Below, piece after piece: positions 43,636 to 53,742 of a stretch of 64,000 nucleotides of DNA. The DNA is taken from contig NC_057769.1 of NCBI RefSeq assembly GCF_010389155.1, forward strand, positions 14,942,735 to 15,006,734, given 5' to 3'. The position numbers and the translations under genes were made by a program. This DNA is from Erigeron canadensis (Eukaryota > Streptophyta > Magnoliopsida > Asterales > Asteraceae). The notes beneath the pieces were generated by a model. That model worked only from the letters and a program-made list of their open reading frames with translations. It was not told the origin of the DNA and searched no databases. Position 1 is the stretch's first letter, and every line of letters starts with the position of its first letter.

Positions 43636-46378
43636 CTAATTTATTCTTCCAGATTTGCCTTGCCTCTGGACGCATCGTCATCCATGCAGGTGTCCATAGT
43701 AAGGTCCTTCACTCCATGAAAGGTAGTGAGGACCATCTTGGCCTTCTCTGGACAGTTTGCTTTCCTTTGTAACCAAGGTCCCTATTCCTCCGTTTGACTC
43801 ATACTTGATCATTCCGTGTGCTACGGATGGTATCATGCCAAATTTTTAGATTCCAGGTCTTCCTATAATGGCTTCGAAAGGCGATATTCCCTCTATTACC
43901 AGAAAAGTAACCCTCTCTTTTCGTTCCCAGCGCCCTTCTCCTATTGTCATTTGTAACGCTAGCTTTCTTAGTGGTTTATCTTTGTTCCCTGAGTACCCTT
44001 GAACCGAAGCTTCTGTCCTTTTAAAATTCATCCGTGCCACAGGGTGCAGTTTCCAGAAAGCCTTCTCGTATAACACATTACACTCGCTTCCGGTGTCCAC
44101 ACTGATATTCTTTACTTTGGATATTTCAAAAATCGCAGAAATTACCAGAGGATCCCTGAAGGTTTTATAGATTTGAGGGAACGTGATGCGTTTCATGTCC
44201 CCCTTGTAGATCTTGGGGAGGGAACATCCTGACCCCGGCTTGACTTTCGTTATTGTATAAATTGTTTTCTCAGGTCCTTTTTTCTTTTCATCTACATCGT
44301 CTTCTTTTTTCACATTCTGCTGTTGCCTGACACTTTTTACCAGGTGCGAAAGTTTCCCTTCGTTTATAGCTTCCTCGATGGCCTTCCTGAGTTGCCAACA
44401 CGCATTCGTGTCATGGCCATGGTCCCTGTGGAATTCGCAGTACTTCTCCGGATCTTTCCTATTTTTTCCACTTAGCCTGGGAGGGATGGGGAAGGTTTTT
44501 GCAACATTTTCAGTGAGTAATATTTCTTTCGGGCTTTTGTGTAATTCCGGAAGATTCACCTTGAGGTACCCTTTATCATCTTTATGGTACGGAGTATATC
44601 TTGTTTTTCCCTTTCGCCTATCCATCTTCCTATCCTGTTTGCCGGAGTTTCCTTTTCCTGCGCCGGACTTGTGTCTCCTTTCAAAGCGGTGTCCCTGGCA
44701 TCTAAGTACACGTGGGCCCTTTTTAGAACCGCTTCGTAAGTCTTTGGAAGGTCCCTGTATAGGAATTCAACTAACCCTCTACTCCGAAGGCCATGAAGTA
44801 ATCCCAATATCTTTTGTGACTCAGGGAGGTCCACAATATCCTCTGTTTCCATGGTAAATCGGTCCATGAATGTTCTGCAACCTTCTGTTTCCTTCTGTTT
44901 TATTCCATGAGCGGCCACATGAATCTTCTTGTTCTTTTTCTGTTGGCTAAAACGGGCTCTAAATTTCTCCTTAAGGTCATCGAAGCTAATGATGGATCCT
45001 TTTGTGACGCTCTTCAGCCATTCTCTGGCGTCTCCTTCGAGTGCGTATCTAAACATCCTGCACGCAGTCGGTACATTCCAGACCTTCATCTCTGCCGCCC
45101 CCTCAAATGCTTCCAGAAAGTCATCAGGGTCGCTCTTCCCTTTGTACGTCCCCAGATGGGTAAGGTACTTCAGGTCCTTCGGGAGTGGGTAATTTTGTAT
45201 CCATGCCACGAACGGTAAATTCTCTGCGCTTCCTCCAACCAACTGTAATTCCAACGTGTTTTGATTTACAGGGGGCCCCCAACCTTGCGGACCATACACT
45301 CCGGGAGGTGGCATAGCATACTATTGTCCTATGATGCCATGCAGAGTCCCTTGCGGGGGTACGGTAATTTACGATGCATAGTATTGTTGCCCTTGCCCTG
45401 CTTGTTGGCTGCCATACATTCCCCCAGAGGGGTGAGCCCCATAAGAGCCTGAGGGATACTGGTATGGTGCAGGCCCGTTCATGCTCCCATAACTTTGGCT
45501 CGGAGTTATCTGATAGCTTTGTGTCGCAGGCCCTAGGGGAGCTTGCGCCGAGGATCCTTGGAAAGTATGACTCGCGGGTCTTGGGAGGGTCTGTCCTGGT
45601 TGTCCAGAAGTTCCTGGGGGAACATGCCCTGAAGATCCCGGAAAAGCTTGTCCCGAAGGTCCTGAGAATGTTTGCCACGAAGGTCCTTGGGGAACCTGTC
45701 CTGAAGGCCCTGGGAAGACATGCCCCGACGGTCCTTGTGGGACGCTGTGCCCCGAAGGAATACCATTCGTTGTGTCCGGTCTTGCCGGGGCAGGCCCTGA
45801 CTGCGGCGGGACCCTGGGTTCTGCTGTCCCCAAGGGAGTGTTTGCTTGAGCGCTGGCCCCAGAAGCCAAGTTATCTTGTCTCGGAACCCCCTCTCCTTCC
45901 GGTCTTGCGTGATGCGGAGGGGTTCTGGGCTAAAGGCCTTTACTTCCTAATCCAAACCCGTAGTCAGTCCTGACCCGGGACCCTGGTATCCGGGGGTACC
46001 TCCGGAGTCCCCTAGGGGGGTGTCAGCGTCATATTCATCTTCAGTTTCGCCGTCGAAGTTCAAGGTTCTGGTGACACTGTCGAGTACTTCTGTGCTTCAG
46101 AGGTACCTGATAGTATGGTTTGTGTGGCTATAGTTTCGAAGAATATAATCTGGGTTGAATAGTTGTGGGGTTCCTGATGAGGACCCCCGTGCAAACCCTC
46201 CTTGTCCACCTGGTGCTTGTACCGGTCATTCAGTATTCTCCCCCTCACGACTATCGGCGTGCTGATCGCCATTGGCCGGTGTTTCGATAGTCGGTCCAGG
46301 CCTAGGCGGAGAATTCCTAGCAGGTTGATTCTCAGTCGTTTGAGAGCTCTGTCCAAATCCTGGCGGGACGTCAGCCAT
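43636..46378 (-). pseudogene. Tat-type Gag and protease, decayed
   Basis: Reads leftwards from ATG at 46378 (MADVPPGFGQ). A proline/glycine-rich section (45869-45370) has tandem PSGQ/GPSG units. The capsid region follows (YKGKSDPDDFLEAFEGAAE, MFRYALEGDAREWLKS, EKFRARFSQQKK, FMDRFTMETEDI). The zinc knuckle is of the Tat kind (YCEFHRDHGHDTNACWQLRKAIEEAI). The aspartic protease has the active site VDTGSECNVLY and the end IIGRPGI-stop-KFGMIPS. Stops at 45369, about 45322 and 43846, and a frame shift near 44600, break it; coding potential ends at 43636. No RT remains. GC content is visibly higher than in its neighbours. Confidence 0.88.
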
Positions 46379-46436
46379 TCTCCTTGATTCGACACAAAAA
46401 ACAGGGTTCAAAGTGGTGGTGGGATCTTGAGCCAAC

Positions 46437-46456
46437 GTCCCACGGATGGCGCCAAA
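46437..46456 (-). other. Primer-binding site of the Tat-type element
   Basis: On the minus strand TTTGGCGCCATCCGTGGGAC, the TGGCGCC...GTGGGA pattern of Tat-lineage elements, directly after the LTR end CACAAACA. Confidence 0.75.
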
Positions 46457-46842
46457 TGTTTGTGCACCGAATCTGAGGTTAGAGTGGTGGATGATTTGAC
46501 GTGAATAAGGTTATTTATTGGTGGTTCCCAAATGGTAGAATTTTGCCTCTTTACGCCAAGTGAGCTTATTCGTGATTTGTATGTGTTCTCCCATGCCTCT
46601 AGCGAGCTTCGTAGCCTTCTTTTTATGGGGGAAGACATTCTTGGAGGACAAGTAGACGACTTAGGGTTTCCTAAGTCTTAGGCAGGAATATAATTTCCTT
46701 AGTTATTGATCGGAAATGATAAGACCAAATCCTGACTTTGTAGGATGGCGATCCTTATCACATTATGTTATTTGTAAGATCCTTCGTGACGAATGTCCCT
46801 TCGTATCATAGAGTCAGGTCCTGCGTACCGCTGGGAGGGTAC
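46457..46842 (-). repeat. 5' LTR of the Tat-type element (about 390 bp)
   Basis: Ends (minus strand) in GTGCACAAACA next to the PBS. The other end is cut by the Athila-type insertion. The last bases would be GTCA at 53653-53656, giving a start of TGACGTACCC on the minus strand. Reconstructing the edge by joining across the insertion is an inference. Confidence 0.6.
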
Positions 46843-48281
46843 TGATATGTCGTATTTTAGACCCATTTCCCACAATGAATATAGTTGTTTTAGTATGGTT
46901 TATAAGTCGTTTTTGTATACATTTGGTGCGTTTATGGTATTTGTTAGTGTTTCAGGCTACTGACAGGTGTTTAAGCGTAAATATGGAGAAAATGACATTA
47001 TTTAGGCGAAATAAGTGCTAACGGATGATTCCTGGAGTGTTTGGATGAAGATAGCAGAAAGTCAACGAAAGTCAAAGCTGAAAAGTGGGGAGTTGCCCCG
47101 CAACTGGAAAACAGAGGAGAATCGTTGCCCCGCAACACCTTCAGCTTTAAATCATTGGACGTCAACAAGTCAACGTGAAGCTGGACCTCGTTGCCCTGCA
47201 ACTTGGTAGTTGCCTCGCAACTAGGTCCGAATCTGGGCAAAATTTTGGAAACATATATATAGCATGCTTAATCATTCCAAAACCCTATTCCATCTTTTCC
47301 AGCCGTTTTTGAGGATCAAAAAGGAGACTTTTCATTAGTTCTTCTACCTTTGAAGATAAAGATTATGATTGGATTTATTTCGTTCATTGTTTTCATTTAT
47401 CATCATTCGGTAACGATGAATTCTCTCTATTTGATTTGTTATTTCATATTTAATATGAGTGGCTAATCGCCTTTTCATCCATCTTGATGGAGTGAGACAT
47501 TATGTAGGGATTGCACAATAATTATTAATTCAAGTGATTTGATTTAACGTTTTGTCATGATCTTAATCTTTTAATTCTTTGTTATTCAATTATTGATTGC
47601 GGATAATTTGTATTCATTGCTTAGTGACGACTAGGATTTGGGTATAAGTTATTTTGATTGCTTGGTTAGAAGCAATTGGTTCTATGACGGGTACGGTAGA
47701 GGGTAATTAATATTTGATAAGAATTAACGGGTTGATGGTTGGGTACAATCAATAGGCAAAATTGTTATCTGAAATGACCAAAACCATTGTTAAACTAGAG
47801 AAGTTATAAAAAGGCGTCTCGGGTTACCGGTCTTAATAATGAAACTAGTTTATACAAGAGAGTCGGATAAGTTGTTAACTTGACGGGTACGGGGTTGGCG
47901 ATTAATTTGAGTCTCGGTCATTTAATCACTAAATTGAATTTGAACTTCATCAAACGTGTAATCTTAACATTTTGTCGAGCGAAATCAAGATAGGTGACCT
48001 TTAAACTATTGTTTAAAACAACAAACTCTTCTTTCGATTAATCCTGAGGGATTACTAACAAATTTAACTGACTTTGCAAAGTGACAATTCGGTCACAAAA
48101 CCCCCCTTTTCTCTTGAATCACATATCTTAAAACAATTGCTTACAAAAAGTCCTTGTGAACGATCTCGGATTTGCCGGTTACTATACTGCATACGAACGG
48201 GTACACTGCCCGTGAGTGTGTTGTAGTCAGTTTTCCAGTGATTTGTGTTTTATAAATTTTAAAGCTAGATTTCACACATCA
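46843..48281 (+). repeat. 5' LTR of the Athila-type element (1439 bp)
   Basis: TGATATGTCG...CACACATCA. It carries four GTTGCCCCGCAAC palindromes (47091-47223), a TATA box near 47254 and GACGGGTACGG repeats (47677 and 47883). It is a relative of the solo LTR at 7419-9031. Confidence 0.92.
47091..47223 (+). promoter_or_regulatory. Four GTTGCCCCGCAAC palindromes upstream of the LTR TATA box
   Basis: AGTTGCCCCGCAACT (47091-47105), GTTGCCCCGCAAC (47124-47136), GTTGCCCTGCAAC (47190-47202) and AGTTGCCTCGCAACT (47208-47222). The TATA-like ATATATATAG lies at about 47253-47262. Position and spacing match the six ACTGCGCCGCAGT palindromes of the solo LTR at 7691-7920, but the arms are different and still self-complementary. 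Confidence 0.7.
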
Positions 48282-48287
48282 AGTTTT

Positions 48288-48306
48288 TGGCGCCGCTGCC
48301 GGGGAC
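48288..48306 (+). other. Athila-type primer-binding site
   Basis: TGGCGCCGCTGCCGGGGAC, six bases after the 5' LTR; this is the TGGCGCCGNTGCCGGGGA pattern of Athila elements. Confidence 0.85.
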
Positions 48307-48476
48307 TTAAATTAAGTAGTTGTTAGTTTTGTGATTCGATCCTTCCTTGCATTCATTTGTGAGGAAGTTATTTGTTTTTAATAGATAGATTTTATTTTTA
48401 TTTTAGTTTTATTGTGTTAGTTTTTGGTGCGGTTAACGGTATTTCTTGAGGTGCGTGTGCAGGTGCTTTGTAGTTG

Positions 48477-51418
48477 ATGAACACAAGAGCCTTTGGTAGA
48501 CCTTTGCTTAGTCCTCAATCTAATCCAGGGAAAGCTAGAAGACGCTTACTTAGATCAAACAACACGGAGCCCTCAAACATCGAAAACATAGATCCAGGTA
48601 CCAAAAACTGTGATCACCCGGACGTAGATTTGGATCAACATTACTCAAAGAAAGGTTCAACGTCCGGAGTGCACTTAAGTTCTAAATTCTCTGAAGGTAG
48701 TGGTTTGTTCAAAACTGGTGATAGCTCAAAGGAAGAAGATAATCGGGATAAACTCATCAACCGGATTTAACAGAGATTCCTAGAGAAAATCTTCATGTAA
48801 CTCAACCAGTTAGAGCTAGTAGAATGGGTGATCAAGAACCGGTAAACCCCAATAACCATCCTTACAGTGACCGTAGGAGAAATGTCCCCACTAATAGGGG
48901 CACTCCTATTCACCTTCCAACCACCGGAGTTAACTTTTCTCTTAAAGGAAGTCATTTAAAAAGTGTGGAGGAAGAGAAGTTTGATGGGGTAACTAATAAT
49001 GATCCGTATGGGCATTTAGAGAGGTTCGAGAAGATTTGTAGGTTTTACCACTATGGCGCGAACCAAGATGATAATGTGAAGCTTGAGCTTTTTCCACTCA
49101 CTTTATGTGGAGGAGCTAAGGCGTGGTTAAAGGAGCAACCGGATGATCTGTATACAACTTGGGATGAGCTTCGTATTGGGTTTATTGATGAGTTCTATTC
49201 TATAAGGACTCGGAGACAGTTGGAGAATAAGATCCGGTCATTCACTCAAGATCCAGGGGAAGATGTAGTAGATGCCTGGAAACGATATAAGGAGATGATC
49301 AGGAATTGCCCAGGAAACAATCTGAACACAGAAGCAGTGGTTGAGATCTTCTATGATGGTTTGCTAAAGAGAACTCGAAGGGAATTAGCCAGGGCATTTG
49401 GAGGTAGTTTGAACAATGTGACCCCGGTTGAAGGTTACAAAAGCTTAGATGATATGGCCAAGGAATTTTCTGATCGCGATGAGCTTGTAAGCAAGAGAAC
49501 TAGTGGTAAGACTGTGGCGAAGTTGGAGAGTAGTGAAGAATCAAGCTTGGTTGCTGAAGTCAAAGCCATCACAAAGCAGATGAATGAGAGGTTTGACAAC
49601 CAAGATGTGAGATTCAAAAGCATTGAAAGGGATGTTAAGGTGATTGCTGATGGTTATGACTATTGCGGGGACATGCATTATTCAGAGGATTGCCCGGATA
49701 AGCCGGCACAAGAAGTTAGCTATGTCCAGAATTAGCAAGGGAACTTTAATCAGAATACTGGTTATCAAAACCGGTCATCAGGTACTTCTTTTCCTTCATC
49801 TAGTTTTAATGCTAATAATTCTGGTTTTAGTGGAAGCAGGTTTAGCAGGTTCAACAATCAACAGAATGCGAATGCTGAATTGAGAGATATCATGAAAGAT
49901 TTGGTAGGTGCTCAGAAAGCTACCAATGAGAAGATGGCCTCTCAATGGGATGCTATGACTACCAGATTGGATGGTTTGGCTAATAAGCTTGAGCAGAGCA
50001 CCAGGAGTACTCAAGCGACTTTCCAGGATATAGAAGTTAAGCTCGAAAGGCTAGGAAATTCAAATAGGCAGCCCGGTACTCTACCAAGCAATACTTAACC
50101 GAATCCTAAGCCTCAACAAAACAATCAAGGATCGGGATCGAAGTACAACCCTCCCAATGCTCGAAATGAGCATGTCTATGCCGTCACAACTCGATCAGGT
50201 AATACGTATAATTCTGCAAATCATTCGCCTGATGAATCTACTCCGCTTGCGCAGGTACATGAAGAAGAAGAGGAGCTTGCTGAAGAAGTAGAGATGGAGC
50301 TGAACCCAGCCGTGCAGACACCGGCTGTTCCATCAAAACAGGCTGATAAACCTGAAGTAAAGCCGTACCAGCCCAAAATCCCATTTCCTCGGAGATTGGT
50401 GAAACATAAACTAAAGCAGCAAATGGATAAATTTGTGAGTCATCTTAGTAAATTGCATATTAACATTCCATTTTTAGATGCAATTGTGCAGATGCCAAGT
50501 TATGCAAAGTGTTTGAGGCAAATCTTGATGAATAAGAAAAATCTGGCGGGGGTGACAACTACAGTGCTTGAGGATGTTTGTTCAACAGCAGTGACAGGTA
50601 AGTTGCCCGAAAAACGCGGGGATCCAGGTAGTTTTACCATACCTTGTAAGATTGGCAATTTATCTGTGAAAAGAGCCTTAAACGATTCAGGAGCAAGTAT
50701 TAATCTAATGCCTTCATCGATTTATTCTAAACTGAATTTAGGAGAACCGAAACCGATTAAAATGAAAATCCATTTGCCCGATAAATCTTAAATTAGACCA
50801 ATGGGAATTCTAGAAGATGTGTTAGTTAAGGTGGGAGGTTTGGTTTTTCCTGTCGATTTTGTGATTATTGAAGCAGATGAAGCATTAGATGTGCCTCTTA
50901 TCTTAGGGAGACCATTCCTTGCCACGACCGATGCTAAACTTGAGGTCGGTAGTGGAAAACTTACTTTGAGAGCAGGAAATGAGTCGGTGACATTTACAAA
51001 CACCTGTTCTGTATCTTTTCCTAATGTTGCTAACTCAGTTGAAACTGCTTGTGTTAGTTCTTTGGATTCACAGGTTGATGAATGGTTAGATAAGAAGCTT
51101 GAGAAACAGGAGGGTGAGTTGAAGAAGGCAGCAGTGCCAGTTTCGAACTTAATGGATGGCCTGTGTGCTAAGATCCGTAAACTTTATAGCCGTTTGAAGT
51201 CTGCTGTCTCTCATGGGAATGTTAAGTTGTCTGAAGAGTTGTGCTCGAATTTATCAACAAGTGAGAAAGAGGAGCTGATAATGGTTGTTGATATTTCTGG
51301 TCGAGCAAATGATTGGATTTCTGAAAAGGTGAAAGGTAACTGTTTCTCTCCTTTCAAGGGTCGACCTCCCAACACTTTTAAGTGTGGGAGTGTCGGAGTC
51401 CCATTGGTAATTCTGTGA
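48477..51418 (+). pseudogene. Athila-type Gag-protease, broken by stops
   Basis: Begins MNTRAFGRPLLSP at 48477, with a frame shift near 48760 into the main frame. Capsid blocks are clear: HLKSVEEEKFDGV, DPYGHLERFEKICRFYHY, KAWLKEQPDDLYTTWDELRIGF, DGLLKRTRRELARAFGGS. The zinc knuckle has lost its first Cys (DYDYCGDMHYSEDC-like: the residue before DYC is Tyr). The protease has NDSGASINLMPSSIY and PLILGRPFLATTDAKL. Three in-frame stops (49733 TAG, 50096 TAA, 50789 TAA) all look like C to T changes in Gln codons. After the protease the frame runs to 51418 without RT motifs. Non-functional. Confidence 0.9.
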
Positions 51419-52801
51419 GGATCGAGTCTAGCTAACGACTCGTTAATAAATTAAGCGCTTCTCGGGAGGCAACCCGTGTGTTGTATTTTATTTCCATTTC
51501 AGTTTTAATAAGTAAGATTAGGATTAATAATGCATGCTCTCTTATATATCAGTTGGTTTTTAATTGTGTGTTCATGTTGATAGCAAGTTGAATGTCATAT
51601 GCATATGCTGGCAGTAAGTTCAGCGGCATATTTTGTTGGCATCATTTTCAAGCATGGAACACCATTTATACTCGGCAAGTTTTTCTTGTTCTTGATTTTC
51701 TTTTTGTTTACTTTCCCCTATTTCCCATAGTTTGCCTTAGTTATTGGACATTGGGGGCATTGTCCAACTCAAGTGTGGGGGGTGGTAAATAGGAAAAAGT
51801 CAGGTATTTTTAGAGGAATTTTGAAGATTTTGCATGCTTGTCCTTGTAGTTAATTGCTTTTGTCACCTAATTATACATATAATGAAGCAATTTAACTACA
51901 TCCTTGGTACAAACTTTTATTATGAGGAATGTGTTTTGACTTATTGATGTGGCATCCCTTCTGGATAAATAACATTGCTAGCATGCTTATAGCACTGAAA
52001 ACACCAAATTGTGAGATTATTAATTCATTACTAGTTATGATAGGTGTTCGGTTTTGGAACTATTAGCCTTGTAAATTTGTCCCTCTCTTAGGCTTTTGGA
52101 TTTATCCGGAAGTAAGGGTCTCTTTTAGAGCTCTGAACTATGATGTGCAAGTTTGAGGTTAATTTTCCATTTCCGAGTTATTTCATTTGCTATGAGTATG
52201 CCGGTGATAGCGTTGATTCTAGAACTTGTCATGGTTGATCATTCCGTGGTTTTCTAGATGAAGAAGAGGCAAATTTAGAATTAAACCTTTGTTCTTTGTA
52301 TGTTTCACCCTTGTTTCATAAAAATCTGTTATATATGCATGTTTCGTAATGTGCTTAGTAGCTAACTACACTGGTTAGTGAACCACCGTTTAAAACCCTT
52401 ATCTTGCACTCACTTCTAGTGCAAGAAACAATAGAAAACATGTTGTCATTAGCCTGTTCATTGTTAAATCAACCTAAATATACAGCTTTCCTAGCCATAC
52501 CAATAGTCGAAGTCCTGGTGGGTCATTGGTTGCCTTTGCTAGTGGATGGTTTGGGTTATATCTTGTTATGTCGGGTTAGGATATTCTCATCTAATGGGGG
52601 TAGTTTTGATTTCGTCATGATTTTGGATTAAGTCTGAATTGTTCATCTTAGCATTATATTAAATGATTTGTAACTGTTTCAATATTATAATGAGAATACC
52701 AATTAGTCAGAGTAAAAGTAGCTTACAAACAAAAAAATGAATAAAAAGAATAAAAGATTTGAAAAACAGAAAAAAAAAAATTAGAAAAAATGAAAAATGA
52801 G
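51419..52801 (+). other. Non-coding 3' region of the Athila-type element
   Basis: Contains the GGGAGGCAACCC block (about 51464), a polypurine tract (GTGTGGGGGGTGG, 51773-51785) and about 1 kb of AT-rich text ending in an A-rich stretch (52725-52800) where the truncated 3' LTR begins. No gene seen; pol and env are deleted. Confidence 0.65.
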
Positions 52802-53647
52802 TTGTTATTTCATATTTAATATGAGTGGCTCATCGCCTTTTCATCCATCTTGATGGAGTGAGACATTATGTAGGGATTGCACAATAATTATGAATTCAAG
52901 TGATTTGATTTAACGTTTTGTCGTGATCTTAATCTATTAATTCTTTGTTATTCAATTATTGATTGCGGATAATTTGTATTCATTGCTTAGTGACGACTAG
53001 GATTTGGGTATAAGTTATTTTGATTGCTTGGTTAGAAGCAATTGGTTCTATGACGGGTACGGTAGAGGGTAATTAATATTTGATAAGAATTAACGGGTTG
53101 ATGGTTGGGTACAATCACTAGGCAAAATTGTTATCTGAAATGACCAAAACCATTGTTAAACTAGAGAAGTTATAAACAGGCGTCTCGGGGTAACGGTCTT
53201 AATAATGAAACTAGTTTATACAAGAGAATCGAATAAGTTGTTAACTTGACGGGTACGGGGTTGGCGATTAATTTGAGTCTCGGTCATTTAATAACTAAAT
53301 TGAATTTGAACTTCATCAAACGTGCAATTTTAACATTTTGTCGAGCGAAATCAAGATAGGTGACCTTTAAACTATTGTTTAAAACAACAAACTCTTCTTT
53401 CGATTAATCCTGAGGGATTACTAACAAATTTAACTGACTTTGCAAAGTGACAATTCGGTCACAAAACCCCCTTTTTCTCTTGAATCACATTTCTTAAAAC
53501 AATTGCTTACAAAAAGTCCTTGTGAACGATCTCGGATTTGCCGGTTACTTTACTGCATACGAACGGGTACACTGCCCGTGAGTGTGTTGTAGTCAGTTTT
53601 CCAGTGATTCGTGTTTTGTAAATTTTAAAGCTAGATTTCACACATCA
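52802..53647 (+). repeat. Truncated 3' LTR of the Athila-type element (846 bp)
   Basis: Matches 47437-48281 of the 5' LTR and ends CACACATCA. The first 594 bp, including the palindromes and TATA box, are missing. The breakpoint lies at the end of an A-rich run. Confidence 0.92.
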
Positions 53648-53656
53648 GGTACGTCA

Positions 53657-53728
53657 TCACCAAGAACACACACACATCAAATCCACCATTGATTGTATGA
53701 ATTCAGTGTAGAAATCGTGTTATTCACA
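53657..53728 (+). repeat. 3' tail of a copia LTR (element E)
   Basis: ACACACAC-rich text ending GTGTTATTCACA, two bases before a PBS. The rest of this LTR is missing, replaced by the Tat/Athila block on its left. It resembles the 3' part of the element C LTR (CCACCATTG, repeated ACAC). Confidence 0.7.
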
Positions 53729-53730
53729 TG

Positions 53731-53742
53731 TGGTATCAGAGC
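53731..53742 (+). other. Primer-binding site of element E
   Basis: TGGTATCAGAGC, followed by AAAACATC, as in element C. Confidence 0.85.

Larger units (their letters stand above)
46843..53647 (+). mobile_element. Athila-type gypsy element without pol (6.8 kb)
   Basis: Flanked by GGTAC (46838-46842 / 53648-53652). A full 5' LTR, the Athila-type PBS, gag and protease, a long non-coding 3' region and a 5'-truncated 3' LTR are present. RT, RNase H, integrase and env-like ORF are absent. The text GCGCTTCTCGGGAGGCAACCC (from 51456) and ATTGGGGGCATTGTCC before a GTGTGGGGGG purine run are typical of Athila 3' regions. The overlapping LTR parts differ at about 17 of 845 positions by eye. Confidence 0.9.
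42731..53656 (-). mobile_element. Truncated Tat-type gypsy element, interrupted by an Athila-type element
   Basis: On the minus strand: LTR (46457-46842 plus 53653-53656), PBS, gag and start of protease/RT (46378 down to 43636), then an extra ORF on the opposite strand (to 42731). Sense gag-pol with an antisense extra ORF on the 3' side is the arrangement known for Tat-lineage elements such as Grande. RT, RNase H, integrase and the 3' LTR are missing. The Athila-type element sits 4 bp inside the outer edge of the LTR (TSD GGTAC). Confidence 0.75.

Noticed and set aside
45374..45973. 199-codon plus-strand frame opposite the Tat-type gag.
   Set aside because: Shadow of the proline/glycine-rich gag repeats on the other strand; GC-rich coding repeats commonly open the complementary frame.
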